This document shows positions 1 through 8,951 of a stretch of 64,000 nt of DNA, piece by piece. How positions within the stretch are numbered: the stretch's first letter is position 1; each line of letters starts with the position of its first letter. The position numbers were made by a program, and so were the translations under genes. Location: assembly GCF_002002905.1 (NCBI RefSeq), contig NZ_CP019509.1, positions 2,599,001 through 2,663,000 of the forward strand, read 5' to 3'. The stretch is from Aquaspirillum sp. LM1. Its GTDB lineage: Bacteria > Pseudomonadota > Gammaproteobacteria > Burkholderiales > Aquaspirillaceae. A model generated the notes under the pieces. The model was not told the DNA's origin. It ran no database searches and saw only the letters and a program-made list of their open reading frames with translations.

Positions 1-914
1 CGGGGGTGTCTGCTTTGTTGGATTACACCACCTTGCGGCTAGAAAACGGCAACTACGTCACCCCGGCGATGAAGCCTCGGGCGGATGATCTTGTCTGGTC
101 GGTGGAGTTGCAGGGACGGCGGATTTACTTGTATCTGCTGCTGGAATTCCAATCCACCCCAGACGACACCATGCCGGCGCGCATGCTGCAATATGTGGCC
201 GCGCTGTACGATCATCTGCTGCGCAGCAAGGCAGTCAATCCCGCCGAAGGGCTGCCCCCGGTATTGCCCATCGTGCTGTATAACGGCGACGCCCGCTGGC
301 GGCAAAGCAGCGAACTCTACGATCTGATTCGCGTCCATCCGCAGGTGCTGAAAGCCTTTCAGCCCCGGCTGAAATTCTGGCTACTGGACGAAGGGGCATT
401 CCCCGCTGCCGAGCTGGAAGACACGCAGCGCGTGGTAGCGGCCATCTTTCGCTTCGAGCACACGCCAGATAGCGCAGCGGCCAAGCAAGCCATCCGTTGT
501 CTTGCCCAAGCGATTGCCCAATCGCCATTCAAGCAGCGCATCGACCGGGTGGTGACGCGCTGGATAAAACACCGGCTGCAGAGCAAAATGCCCGGACTGG
601 CCGTGCCCGATGCCGAAGAATTGACGAAAGGGATGGATATGCTGGAAACCAATATTGACCGCTGGGAAGCGCAGGCGATTGCCAAGGGGATGGAGCAGGG
701 TATTCTTCAGGGGATGCAGCAAGGTATTCAGCAGGGGATGCAACAGGGTGAAGCCTTATTGCTGCAACGACTGTTGACCCGCCGTTTCGGTGTGCTGTCG
801 GCCACGCAGCTGGCCAATATTGCCGCTGCCACGCCGGCCCAGCTGGAAACCTGGGGCGACCGGGTGCTGGAGGCCAAATCGCTGGATGAGGTATTTGGCG
901 ACACCCGGCACTGA
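1..914 (+). CDS. Rpn family recombination-promoting nuclease / putative transposase, 5' end outside window
   Basis: The frame is open from the first base, so the N-terminus lies upstream; the GTG at position 6 is probably internal. Visible protein is about 302 residues. The segment with YLLLEFQSTPDDTMPARML matches the conserved core of Rpn/YhgA-type PD-(D/E)XK proteins (transposase_31 family), which cleave DNA and promote RecA-independent recombination in E. coli. A glutamine/glycine-rich linker (GMQQGIQQGMQQG) leads into a C-terminal DUF4351-like domain. The family assignment rests on recognised motifs and domain order. Activity cannot be judged because the first catalytic segment is missing. 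No operon partner is visible; the next gene starts 200 bp downstream. Confidence 0.8.
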   Translation, partial: GVSALLDYTTLRLENGNYVTPAMKPRADDLVWSVELQGRRIYLYLLLEFQSTPDDTMPARMLQYVAALYDHLLRSKAVNPAEGLPPVLPIVLYNGDARWRQSSELYDLIRVHPQVLKAFQPRLKFWLLDEGAFPAAELEDTQRVVAAIFRFEHTPDSAAAKQAIRCLAQAIAQSPFKQRIDRVVTRWIKHRLQSKMPGLAVPDAEELTKGMDMLETNIDRWEAQAIAKGMEQGILQGMQQGIQQGMQQGEALLLQRLLTRRFGVLSATQLANIAAATPAQLETWGDRVLEAKSLDEVFGDTRH

Positions 915-1113
915 GCGTGGATTCCCCGCTACCCCTCTTCCGCCACAATGAGCCGCCACACACAAGCGGCGATGAACCGCCCAGGCCGTGATGGCTGACC
1001 GGCCAGCGGTGATGCGATTGCCCTGTAAGCCATCCGGCCAAGTGACGCCCCCCGCCTGGCACGCTACCATGCAGCATTGCGCCCAAACCGGGCGCGTGCT
1101 GACGGATTAAGCC

Positions 1114-1797
1114 ATGAGCCAGATCGACATCGCCGCCCTGCTGCACCACCAGCCGATGTTCCACCAACTCAGCGATGCCCAGATTCAGGCCTTGCTGCCC
1201 GCCACCCGCGAAGTGCGCGGACAAAAAGGCCAGGTGATCTTTCATCGCGGCGACCCGTGCGACGGCCTGTATCTGGTGGTGTATGGCCGGGTCAAGCTGG
1301 CCATCACCTCGGCGCAAGGCACCGAGAAAGTGATTGAAATCATCCATCCCGGCCAGAGCTTTGCCGAAGCGGTGATGTTTCTGGGCACCCCCTGCCCGGT
1401 GATGGCGCAGTTTCTGGAAGATGGCCTGCTGCTGCAAGTGGACGCCCGCTCGATAGACCAGGCCATGAGCACAGACCCGGCCTTTGCCCGCCGCCTGCTG
1501 GCCGGCCTGTCGATGCGCCTGCACAGCCTGATCCGCGATGTTGAACGCTACTCGATTGAAAGCTCCACCCAGCGTGTGCTGGGCTACCTGCTGCAATGCA
1601 CCGACCCGGAACACGGCCTGCAACAGGTGGTCACCCTGCCGGTGAACAAAAACCTGATTGCCTCACGGCTCAATCTCACCCCGGAAACCTTTTCGCGGGT
1701 GCTGCACCAACTGAGCGACGCCGGCCTGCTGACGGTGAATGGTCGCGATATTACCTTGCTGGATCTGGATAAAGTGCGGGGGTTTGGGTGTAGTTGA
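1114..1797 (+). CDS. Crp/Fnr family transcriptional regulator (Dnr-like)
   Basis: A 227-residue regulator. Residues about 15-130 form a cyclic-nucleotide-binding-type beta-barrel (FHRGDPCDGLYLVVYGRVKL, then EIIHPGQSFAEAVMFLG). A dimerisation helix follows, and a C-terminal winged helix-turn-helix carries NKNLIASRLNLTPETFSRVL. The sensor domain lacks the N-terminal cysteine cluster of FNR, and the PGQSFAEAVMF segment resembles Dnr/NnrR-type nitric-oxide or redox sensors, so a haem- or redox-linked signal is more likely than cAMP. It sits alone, 313 bp upstream of the porin gene, which is a possible but unproven target. The ligand and regulon are not evident from sequence. Confidence 0.85.
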   Translation: MSQIDIAALLHHQPMFHQLSDAQIQALLPATREVRGQKGQVIFHRGDPCDGLYLVVYGRVKLAITSAQGTEKVIEIIHPGQSFAEAVMFLGTPCPVMAQFLEDGLLLQVDARSIDQAMSTDPAFARRLLAGLSMRLHSLIRDVERYSIESSTQRVLGYLLQCTDPEHGLQQVVTLPVNKNLIASRLNLTPETFSRVLHQLSDAGLLTVNGRDITLLDLDKVRGFGCS

Positions 1798-2109
1798 GTG
1801 AATCACCGGCGCAGCTTTTGTGGCCCCTCCTGCGCCGTCTTGATTTCCAGACAAACCGTCTCACTATCGAGACAAATAAAACATCAATTAATCAAACACT
1901 TAGCCTAAACCCTCCCACGCCGTCCAGCCTAGCTGACAGCCTGCGCGCCTTTCGCCCGGCTTGACCAAGCCAAAACCGCACATTCCCCCATCTTCCAAAT
2001 AAAAATCCCTTGCAGATCAAGCCACTGGTCGCACATGGCCCCGCCCTTGCAATAGCACGGCGCGCCGTGCAATGCGGCGACAACAAAAAACCACAAGGGA
2101 GAAATTACC
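1798..2109. other. Intergenic region between crp/fnr-like gene and porin
   Basis: About 310 bp without a convincing gene. It includes an A/T-rich stretch near 1860-1900 in an otherwise GC-rich area and presumably holds the porin promoter. I could not identify a good -35/-10 pair or a clear FNR-type TTGAT-N4-ATCAA site. A purine-rich ribosome binding site (GGGAGA, 2097-2102) precedes the porin start. Confidence 0.5.
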
Positions 2110-3273
2110 ATGCAAGCCATTTTCCGGCTGGCCGCCATCGCAGCGGCCTGCGCCAGTGTGTCGGCACTGGCCGACACCACCATTTACGGCAAGGTCAACC
2201 TGTCACTGGAACATGTGGCCGCCAAGGGCGCAGGCAATGGCCAGGACATTGCGCCGATGCAACGGGTGACCAGCAACCTGTCCTATATCGGCTTCAAGGG
2301 CGAAGAAAACCTCGGCAATGGGCTGAAAGCGGTCTGGCAGGTCGAACAGGACATCAACCCGGACAACTGTAGCGGCAGCTGCGGCGGCTTTGCCAACCGC
2401 AATTCGTTTGTCGGCCTGAAGGGCGACTGGGGGCGGATGATTGCCGGGCGCTACGATATGTACTGGACCTCGCATATTGCCGGCATGGACAGCCGGATTA
2501 TCGGCGCGGGCCTGGCCGGGTCGATTCTGTCGGTGTTTGGCACCTTTGGTGGTTACAACCCGACGCCAGGCAACAGCCGCCGCGCCACCGCCGCGCTGAT
2601 GGGGGGCCGGGCGGTGAATGTGCTGCGCTATGACACGCCCAATCTGGATGGCTGGAGCGGCAGCCTGAGCTACGCCACCGGCGAAGTACGCGGTGCCAAC
2701 GGCAGCCCAAGCGCCTGGCAGGTCGAATCCGATTACAAAAAAGGCCCGCTGGTGGCCAATCTGGCCTATCTGCACGCCAATGACAGCAATGGCAGCCTGA
2801 CCAACACCAGCGGTGCCGCCTACGACGGCATGCGCACCGACGCGGCCAAGCTGGTGGCGGCCTGGCGTTTTGATCAGGGCACCCTGATCGGGCTGGGCGC
2901 GGAATACCTGGCCACCCGCTATCCGGAAGGCGGCAAGGTGCGGCGCATGGCCTATGCGGCTCACCTGGGGCAGTCGCTCAGCCCGGCGGCGTATGTGGGC
3001 ATGAGCCTGGGGCGCGCCGGCAAGATTCATAGCTCGCTGGCCGGGTCGGCCAGCACCGAAGACAGCGATGCCCGCTTCATCAGCCTGATTGCCAGTTACC
3101 ACCTGTCCAAGCGCACCATGGTCTACGCTGAATATGCCCGCCTGTTCAATGCGGCCAACGCCGGCTATTACTTTGTGTCCACCGGCAACCTGAACAACGC
3201 CAGCGCCGGGCTGGTGGCCGGCAAGGGCGCTGACCCGCGTTCGCTGATGATTGGCATGAACCACGTATTCTGA
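2110..3273 (+). CDS. Gram-negative porin, neisserial type
   Basis: A 387-residue outer-membrane general porin. An N-terminal Sec signal peptide of about 20 residues ends at ...SVSALA, and the mature protein begins DTTIYGKVNLSLE, the typical first beta-strand of betaproteobacterial porins. Conserved NRNSFVGLKGDWGRMIAGRYD lies near residue 95, and the protein ends in a terminal phenylalanine (NHVF), the BamA recognition signal. It should form trimeric 16-stranded channels for small hydrophilic solutes. Start supported by a purine-rich site at 2097. An acyl-CoA ligase gene follows 78 bp downstream on the same strand; a GC-rich hairpin (about 3309-3326) lies between them. Confidence 0.93.
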   Translation: MQAIFRLAAIAAACASVSALADTTIYGKVNLSLEHVAAKGAGNGQDIAPMQRVTSNLSYIGFKGEENLGNGLKAVWQVEQDINPDNCSGSCGGFANRNSFVGLKGDWGRMIAGRYDMYWTSHIAGMDSRIIGAGLAGSILSVFGTFGGYNPTPGNSRRATAALMGGRAVNVLRYDTPNLDGWSGSLSYATGEVRGANGSPSAWQVESDYKKGPLVANLAYLHANDSNGSLTNTSGAAYDGMRTDAAKLVAAWRFDQGTLIGLGAEYLATRYPEGGKVRRMAYAAHLGQSLSPAAYVGMSLGRAGKIHSSLAGSASTEDSDARFISLIASYHLSKRTMVYAEYARLFNAANAGYYFVSTGNLNNASAGLVAGKGADPRSLMIGMNHVF

Positions 3274-3351
3274 ACCCGGCCCAGCCGACCCCATTGTGTT
3301 TGACCGCCCGTGCGGCCCTGCCGCACGGTGCGCCAAGGAGCTGAACCTATC

Positions 3352-5004
3352 ATGAGTTTGACCATCGCGGCCCACGCCGCTGCCCAGGCCTATGGCTACC
3401 CGCTGCTGATCAAGCAGCTGCTGCACACCACGCTGACCCAGGCCAGCAGCCAGGAAATTGTTTACGCTGACCGTTTTCGCTATACCTACGCCGACTTCAA
3501 CCGGCGCATCCAGCGTCTGGCCAATACCCTGGCCGGGCTGGGGGTGACCATGGGCGACACCGTGGCGGTGATGGACTGGGACAGCCACCGTTATCTGGAA
3601 AGCTATTTTGCCGTGCCGATGATGGGCAGCGTGCTGTTCAATGTGAATGTGCGCCTGTCGGAAGACCAGATCGTCTACACCATGAACCACGCCCGACCCA
3701 AGGTGCTGCTGCTGAATGCCGAGTTCCTGCCGGTGTTCAACGACATTCGCGCCCAGCTGGAATCGGTTGAGCAGGTGATCCTGCTTAACGACGGCGAGCC
3801 GATCGACCCGGCCAGCCTGAATCTGGCCGGCGAATACGAAGCCTTGCTGGCGGCCAGTGCCGACAGTTTTGCCTTTCCGGATTTTGACGAAAACACCCGC
3901 GCCACCACCTTTTACACCACCGGCACCACCGGCCTGCCCAAAGGCGTATTTTTCAGCCATCGCCAGCTGGTGCTGCACAGCCTGTCTGCCGCGCTGGGCC
4001 TGGCCAGCAGCGCCGAACATGGCCGGCTGCACCGTGAAGATGTGTACATGCCGATTACGCCGATGTTCCATGTGCACGCCTGGGGCATTCCGTATATCGC
4101 CACCTTGCTGGGCATCAAGCAGGTGTATCCGGGCCGCTATCTGCCCGACACCCTGCTCAAGCTGATTGAGCAGGAGCAGGTGACCTTCTCGCAATGTGTG
4201 CCGACGATTCTGCATATGCTGCTCAATCATCCACGCGCCAAGAGCATGGATCTGACTGGCCTGAAAATGGTGATTGGCGGCTCGGCGCTGACCCTGGGGC
4301 TGGGCGAACAGGCGCTGAGCCGTGGCATTGATGTGTTTGTGGGTTATGGCATGTCGGAAACCTGCCCGATCATGAGCCTGTCGCGGCTGACCCATGCCCA
4401 GCTGCAATTGTCAGCAGCCGAGCAGATTCCGTTGCGGATCAAGACCGGCCAGGCGATTCCGCTGGTGGACCTGCGCATTGTGGACGACCAGATGGCCGAC
4501 CTGCCGCACAACGGCAGCCGTACCGGCGAAGTGGTGGTGCGCGCGCCGTGGCTGACCCAGGGCTATCTGCACAATCCGGCAGCGTCGGACGAGCTGTGGG
4601 CCGACGGCTATTTGCACACCAACGATATCGGCATGATGGATGAACACGGCGTGCTGCAGATTACCGACCGGCTGAAAGACGTGATCAAGACCGGTGGTGA
4701 GTGGATTTCGTCGCTGGAGCTGGAGTCACTGCTGACCAGCCACCCGGCAGTCAGCGAATGTGCGGTGATTGCCATCCCCGACGCCAAATGGGGCGAACGC
4801 CCCCTGGCGCTGGTGGTGCTGAAACCGGGCGAAAACGCCAGCGCCGAAGACTTGCGCGCGCATATGCTCGGCTTTGCCGAACAGGGGCATATTTCCCGTT
4901 GGGCGGTGCCGGAACATATCCGCTTTGTTGATGCGCTGGCGCGCACCAGCGTGGGCAAGCTGAACAAGCGCGCGCTGCGTGAGCAGTTTGTTGACAGCCA
5001 GTAA
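3352..5004 (+). CDS. Medium/long-chain fatty acid-CoA ligase (AlkK-like)
   Basis: A 550-residue ANL-superfamily adenylating enzyme that activates fatty acids to acyl-CoA with ATP, probably feeding beta-oxidation or PHA synthesis. The AMP-binding motif TFYTTGTTGLPKGV lies near residue 185, GYGMSETCP near 330, and the C-terminal TDRLKDVIKTGGEWIS hinge near 445. The lysine in VGKLNKRALREQF near the C-terminus is the adenylation lysine. The ATG at 3352 is preferred over an upstream in-frame ATG at 3310 because AAGGAG (3335-3340) is well placed for it. Length and motifs fit the AlkK/FadD3-like group; chain-length preference cannot be read from sequence. A terminator follows at 5143. Confidence 0.88.
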   Translation: MSLTIAAHAAAQAYGYPLLIKQLLHTTLTQASSQEIVYADRFRYTYADFNRRIQRLANTLAGLGVTMGDTVAVMDWDSHRYLESYFAVPMMGSVLFNVNVRLSEDQIVYTMNHARPKVLLLNAEFLPVFNDIRAQLESVEQVILLNDGEPIDPASLNLAGEYEALLAASADSFAFPDFDENTRATTFYTTGTTGLPKGVFFSHRQLVLHSLSAALGLASSAEHGRLHREDVYMPITPMFHVHAWGIPYIATLLGIKQVYPGRYLPDTLLKLIEQEQVTFSQCVPTILHMLLNHPRAKSMDLTGLKMVIGGSALTLGLGEQALSRGIDVFVGYGMSETCPIMSLSRLTHAQLQLSAAEQIPLRIKTGQAIPLVDLRIVDDQMADLPHNGSRTGEVVVRAPWLTQGYLHNPAASDELWADGYLHTNDIGMMDEHGVLQITDRLKDVIKTGGEWISSLELESLLTSHPAVSECAVIAIPDAKWGERPLALVVLKPGENASAEDLRAHMLGFAEQGHISRWAVPEHIRFVDALARTSVGKLNKRALREQFVDSQ

Positions 5005-5142
5005 GCTGGCGCACGCCCTGGCGCACGCCATCGCCGCTTGAGTTTTCCTTGGGTCGGCGGCTTGGCCCGGCCAGCGTGCATCACGCCGGCCAGGCCAATC
5101 CACTGGCCTACAGCCGTCAGGGGGCACACTGGCGGTTGTCTG

Positions 5143-5167
5143 CCTCCCTTTGCAGGGAGGCTTTTTT
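5143..5167 (+). terminator. Rho-independent terminator after acyl-CoA ligase
   Basis: A perfect 7-bp stem CCTCCCT / AGGGAGG with a four-base loop is followed by CTTTTTT. It lies 139 bp downstream of the ligase stop and just before the end of the convergent greB gene. Confidence 0.85.
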
Positions 5168-5194
5168 ACCTCTGGCGCAGATTTATCCAGCACC

Positions 5195-5749
5195 TCAATC
5201 CAGCACCTCATAGCGCACTTCCAGAATCTCGATATCCTCGTCGCCCTCCGGCCCGCGCAGCACCACACTATCGCCTTCGCGTGCCTTGAGCAGCACCCGC
5301 GCCAGCGGGGAAATCCAGCTGATGCGGTTGCGCGGCAGGTCAATCTCGTCCACGCCAACAATCGACACCGTCTGTTCCTGGCCATTGCCACGCAGCAGCA
5401 GCACGGTGGCACCAAAAAACACCTGGTCGCTGTCGCGGCCAGCCGAATGCACCACTTCGGCCAGCTCCAGCCGCTTGGTCAAAAAACGGATGCGCCGGTC
5501 GATCTCGCGCATGCGCTTTTTGCCGTACAGATAATCACCGTTTTCTGAACGATCGCCATTGGACGCGGCCCAGGACACGATGCTGACGATTTCCGGGCGT
5601 TCGCGGTGCACCAGGTGATACAGCTCGTCCTTGATCCGCTGCCAGCCTGCCGGGGTCAGGTAGTTCTTGCTCGACTGCGGCAGTTGCTGGTCAGCGGGCA
5701 GGGCATCGTCCGCGTCACTGTCGGTTTCTCGGGTAAAGGCCTTGCTCAT
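5195..5749 (-). CDS. greB: Transcription elongation factor GreB
   Basis: A 184-residue GreA/GreB-family factor. It inserts a coiled coil into the secondary channel of RNA polymerase to stimulate cleavage of backtracked RNA. The signature KNYLTPAGWQRIKDEL and the GreB-type ASNGDRSENGDYLYGKKR segment, with the acidic tip residues of the coiled coil, are present, followed by the C-terminal FKBP-like domain. The N-terminus has an acidic extension of about 25 residues relative to E. coli GreB. greA is also in the window at 32169, so both paralogues are present. It is transcribed convergently with the ligase and lies 46 bp upstream of the ATG of the rluB frame's stop region. Confidence 0.95.
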   Translation of the reverse strand: MSKAFTRETDSDADDALPADQQLPQSSKNYLTPAGWQRIKDELYHLVHRERPEIVSIVSWAASNGDRSENGDYLYGKKRMREIDRRIRFLTKRLELAEVVHSAGRDSDQVFFGATVLLLRGNGQEQTVSIVGVDEIDLPRNRISWISPLARVLLKAREGDSVVLRGPEGDEDIEILEVRYEVLD

Positions 5750-5795
5750 GGTCGATGGCTTTCAGGCGAGGTGGGGCGCGCAATGCCCCATGGCC

Positions 5796-7643
5796 TCAGT
5801 CTTTTTGCTGGCCGGTCAGCGACAGGCCAGCCCATTTCATCACTTGTGCCACTTCCACTTCGTCCAGCTCGTGGAATTTGCCGCGCTTGAGCCGGGCCGG
5901 GAGGTGCAGCGAGCCAAAGCGCACGCGGATCAGCCGGCTGACGGTCAGGCCAAAGAATTCAAACAGGCGGCGCACTTCGCGGTTGCGGCCTTCTTTCAGC
6001 ACCACGCGATACCAGCGGTTGGCACCTTCGCCACCCTGTTCGGAAATATGCTGAAAGTGCGCTTCGCCATCATCCAGCGCCACGCCACGGGTGGCCTGCT
6101 GCATTTGCTCCGGGGTGAGTTCGCCCAGGGTGCGCACCGCGTATTCGCGCTCCACTTCAAAGCTGGGGTGCATCATCCGGTTGGCCAGCTCGCCCGAGGT
6201 GGTGACAATCATCAGCCCGCTGGTGTTCACGTCCAGCCGGCCCACGGCCACCCATTTGCTGCTGCGGGTTTGCGGCAGGCGGTCAAAAATGGTGACCCGA
6301 CCTTCCGGATCATCACGGGTGACGATCTCGCCTTCCTGCTTGTGGTAAATGATGATGCGCGGCAGGCGGTCAGGCCATTTGATGAAGATTTGCCGACCCT
6401 GAATCCGCACCTTGTCGTCCGGACCAATCTTGCAGCCCAGTTCGGCCACCTTGCCATTCACTTCCACCAGGCCGGCAGCAATCTGTTCTTCCATATCGCG
6501 GCGCGAGCCAATGCCGGTCAGTGCCAGGGCTTTTTGCAGGCGCATGTCCGGCATGTATTTGGTGTCCACCCGCTTGTCGCGCAGCTCGCGGGAGATTTTT
6601 TCTTCTTTCAGCGAGCCATGGCGCTGGGCCATCTTGCGCGCACGCGGCACCTTGGCCGGGCGGCTGCTCGGGGTGAAATACAGCTTGCCGCCAGCAGCCG
6701 GGCGCGGGCTGCGGGCCGGGGCACGGACTGTGCTGGTGTCTTCTTCGCTCAGCGGGCGGACGGTGCGCGGCTTGACCTGATGGGCGGCGGCGTCACGACG
6801 CTGGGCCGGCGGCGTTGGGCCGCCACGGGTTCCAAACGGCTTGCTGCTGCGCGGCGGGCGTGAACCGTCCGGGCTGTGGCCAGTCGGGGCACCATCGCGA
6901 CGTGGCTCAAACGGCTTGCCGCTGCGCGGTGGGCGTGCGCCATCTGGGCTATGGCCAGTCGATGCACCGTCACGACGCGAGTCAAACGGCTTGCCGCTGC
7001 GCGGTGGGCGTGAACCGTCCGGGCTGTGGCCAGTCGGGGCACCATCGCGACGCGAGTCAAACGGCTTGCCGCTACGCGGCGGACGGGAGCCATCCGGGCT
7101 GTGGCCACCCGGCGCGCCGTCACGACGCGAGTCAAACGGCTTGCCGCTACGCGGCGGACGGGAGCCATCCGGGCTGTGGCCACCCGGCGCACCGTCGCGA
7201 CGCGAGTCAAACGGCTTGCCGCTGCGCGGCGGGCGCGCACCATCCGGGCTATGGCCAGTCGGCACGCCGTCGCGACGTGGCTCAAACGGCTTGCCACTGC
7301 GCGGCGGGCGCGAACCGTCCGGGCTTCGGCTGTCCTGGCGCGGGCTGAAACCGTCACCGCGCGGGGCTCGGCTGTCTGCCGGCGGACGAGAGCCGGGCGC
7401 GACAAACGGCTTGGCACCAGGGCGCGGGGGCCGGCTGTCGCGGCCTTCGGCGCTGGCAGCGGGTGAGCGACCTGCCGGCGGACGGGGTTTGCGGGTGGTA
7501 AAGGCGTCAGACGGATGGCGCGGCGGGCCGCCAGCCTGGCCACGTCCCTGCTGCGGACTGCGCGGGGCTTGCGGCTGGTCACGGCGGGTGCGGGCCACCG
7601 GCTGGCGTGCGCCGCCGGCATTACTCGGTTTCGGTTTCGACAT
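5796..7643 (-). CDS. rluB: 23S rRNA pseudouridine(2605) synthase with long repetitive N-terminus
   Basis: The C-terminal half of this 615-residue protein is a standard RluB: an S4 RNA-binding domain ([20 protein letters not shown]) followed by the RsuA/RluB catalytic domain with the active-site aspartate in [10 protein letters not shown]. It should isomerise U2605 of 23S rRNA. The N-terminal ~320 residues are a basic Pro/Arg/Gly-rich tail containing seven 25-residue repeats of the type [19 protein letters not shown] chose the ATG at 7643, overlapping the end of scpB by 23 bp; a TTG at 7670 is in frame but unlikely. The tail is probably disordered and RNA-binding; similar but shorter basic tails are known in beta-proteobacterial RluB. 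Confidence 0.93.
   Translation of the reverse strand: MSKPKPSNAGGARQPVARTRRDQPQAPRSPQQGRGQAGGPPRHPSDAFTTRKPRPPAGRSPAASAEGRDSRPPRPGAKPFVAPGSRPPADSRAPRGDGFSPRQDSRSPDGSRPPRSGKPFEPRRDGVPTGHSPDGARPPRSGKPFDSRRDGAPGGHSPDGSRPPRSGKPFDSRRDGAPGGHSPDGSRPPRSGKPFDSRRDGAPTGHSPDGSRPPRSGKPFDSRRDGASTGHSPDGARPPRSGKPFEPRRDGAPTGHSPDGSRPPRSSKPFGTRGGPTPPAQRRDAAAHQVKPRTVRPLSEEDTSTVRAPARSPRPAAGGKLYFTPSSRPAKVPRARKMAQRHGSLKEEKISRELRDKRVDTKYMPDMRLQKALALTGIGSRRDMEEQIAAGLVEVNGKVAELGCKIGPDDKVRIQGRQIFIKWPDRLPRIIIYHKQEGEIVTRDDPEGRVTIFDRLPQTRSSKWVAVGRLDVNTSGLMIVTTSGELANRMMHPSFEVEREYAVRTLGELTPEQMQQATRGVALDDGEAHFQHISEQGGEGANRWYRVVLKEGRNREVRRLFEFFGLTVSRLIRVRFGSLHLPARLKRGKFHELDEVEVAQVMKWAGLSLTGQQKD
6841..7335. repeat. In-frame 75-bp tandem repeat array inside rluB (about 6.6-7 copies)
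   Basis: The same 75-bp unit recurs with starts at 6841, 6916, 6991, 7066, 7141, 7216 and 7291 (each unit begins TTGC[CT][GA]CTGCGCGG or a near variant on the plus strand). Because 75 is a multiple of three, each copy adds 25 residues ([19 protein letters not shown]). Copies differ by scattered substitutions, and partial copies flank the array at 6822-6840. Copy-number change would alter protein length without frameshift. Confidence 0.93.
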
Positions 7644-8202
7644 GTTCTTGTTCTGCTTTCTCAGGGACAATCAGGGAGCCCAGTTCAACCAGGGCAGGCA
7701 GGTCTTTCAGACTGGCCAGGCCCAGATCATCCAGAAATTTTCGGGTGGTAGCGTACAGGCCGGGGCGACCGGGCACTTCCTTGTGGCCGATCACTTCGAT
7801 CCAGCCGCGTTCACTCAGGGTCTGCATCACCGAACTGGACACGGTGACGCCACGAATGGCTTCGATATCGCCACGGGTCACCGGCTGGCGATAGGCAATG
7901 ATGGCCACGGTTTCCATCACCGCGCGCGAGTAGCGCGGCGGTTTTTCCGGGTTAAGCCGGGCCAGATAGGGCTGAAACTCGGCACGGGCGCGAAAGCGCC
8001 AGCCGGACGCCAGCTTGACCAGTTCAATGCCGCGCCCCTGCCAGTCGGCCTGGATTTCTTTCAGCAGTTCGTCAATCAGCCCATTGCTCAGGGTTTCGGT
8101 AAACAATCGTTTCAGGTCATGCACCGACAGGGGATCCTGCGCGGTCAGCAGCGCCGTTTCCACCACCTGCTTCAGGTGCTTCAAATCGGTGAAGGAGCTC
8201 AT
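7621..8202 (-). CDS. scpB: Segregation and condensation protein B
   Basis: A 193-residue ScpB, the winged-helix kleisin-associated subunit of the SMC-ScpAB condensin that organises and segregates the chromosome. It carries the conserved [20 protein letters not shown] and the second winged-helix segment [20 protein letters not shown]. The ATG at 8202 is chosen because conserved sequence starts there; a TTG at 8250 is in frame but lacks conservation. The end overlaps the start of rluB, a pairing common in bacteria (scpA-scpB-rluB). scpA is not adjacent in this window. Confidence 0.93.
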   Translation of the reverse strand: MSSFTDLKHLKQVVETALLTAQDPLSVHDLKRLFTETLSNGLIDELLKEIQADWQGRGIELVKLASGWRFRARAEFQPYLARLNPEKPPRYSRAVMETVAIIAYRQPVTRGDIEAIRGVTVSSSVMQTLSERGWIEVIGHKEVPGRPGLYATTRKFLDDLGLASLKDLPALVELGSLIVPEKAEQEHVETETE

Positions 8203-8251
8203 AACGTTCAAGTGTAGCTGGAAATGCGCCGCTGTCGAGGGCAGGGGCAAA

Positions 8252-8275
8252 AGAAAAAGCCAGCCGGCTGGCTGG
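8252..8275 (-). terminator. Terminator downstream of ppa
   Basis: Read on the minus strand, GCCAGCCGGCTGGC-type inverted repeat is followed by TTTTTC. It lies 25-48 bp past the ppa stop and separates ppa from scpB. Confidence 0.75.
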
Positions 8276-8299
8276 CTTGGTCAGGCAGGCAAACCGTGC

Positions 8300-8824
8300 T
8301 TACTGGTAGCGGGCCACGCCGTCCAGCAGTTCCTGCTTGGCGGCTTCGATGCCGTCCCAGCCCTGAACCTTGACCCACTTGCCCTTTTCCAGATCCTTGT
8401 AGTGCTCGAAGAAGTGGCTGATCTGGGCGCGCAGCAGTTCCGGCAGGTCTTCCAGCTTTTGTACGTCCTTGTACATCGGGCAGAGCTTTTCCACCGGCAC
8501 GGCCACCAGCTTGGCGTCGATACCCGATTCGTCTTCCATCTTCAGCACGCCCAGCGCGCGGCAACGCACCACCACGCCCACTTGCAGGGCAAACGGGGTC
8601 ACCACCAGCACGTCCACCGGATCGCCGTCTTCCGACAGGGTTTGCGGCACGTAGCCGTAGTTGGCCGGGTAGAACATGGCGGTGCCCATGAAGCGGTCAA
8701 CGAACATAGCGCCGGTGTCCTTGTCCAGTTCGTACTTGATCGGGGCGCCATTGGCCGGGATTTCGATAATCACGTTGAAATCGTTCGGCACATCCTTGCC
8801 AGCGGGCACGCGGTCCAGATTCAT
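8300..8824 (-). CDS. ppa: Inorganic pyrophosphatase (family I)
   Basis: A 174-residue soluble PPase hydrolysing pyrophosphate to two phosphates, pulling biosynthetic reactions forward. The metal-binding signature DGDPVDVLV lies near residue 66, with the preceding tyrosine-containing NYGYVPQTL, and the catalytic lysine and aspartates around GDTDAM-type positions are conserved in this frame. Length matches the ~175-residue prokaryotic family. A GGAG ribosome binding site lies 6-9 bases upstream of the ATG. A TATAAT on the minus strand at 8874-8879 is a candidate -10 element. Confidence 0.97.
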   Translation of the reverse strand: MNLDRVPAGKDVPNDFNVIIEIPANGAPIKYELDKDTGAMFVDRFMGTAMFYPANYGYVPQTLSEDGDPVDVLVVTPFALQVGVVVRCRALGVLKMEDESGIDAKLVAVPVEKLCPMYKDVQKLEDLPELLRAQISHFFEHYKDLEKGKWVKVQGWDGIEAAKQELLDGVARYQ

Positions 8825-8873
8825 GGGGGCTCTCCAGTATGTAGTCAGTAGTTATGGGTAAAAATCCGGCATG

Positions 8874-8919
8874 ATTATATAACAGCTGCTGCCTCACGCG
8901 CAGGGGGCAGGGGTATAAT
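8874..8919. promoter_or_regulatory. Divergent -10 elements between ppa and coq7
   Basis: A minus-strand TATAAT at 8874-8879 faces ppa, and a plus-strand TATAAT at 8914-8919 faces coq7 33 bp before its ATG. No strong -35 hexamers are visible at the right spacing, so the start sites are inference from the -10 boxes alone. Confidence 0.5.
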
Positions 8920-8951
8920 CGTGGCGTCCTTTGTGGAGAAAGTGAAACACC

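Noticed and set aside
1798..2109. FNR-type site between the Crp/Fnr gene and porin
   Set aside because: No TTGAT-N4-ATCAA match; the closest sequences are direct, not inverted, half sites.
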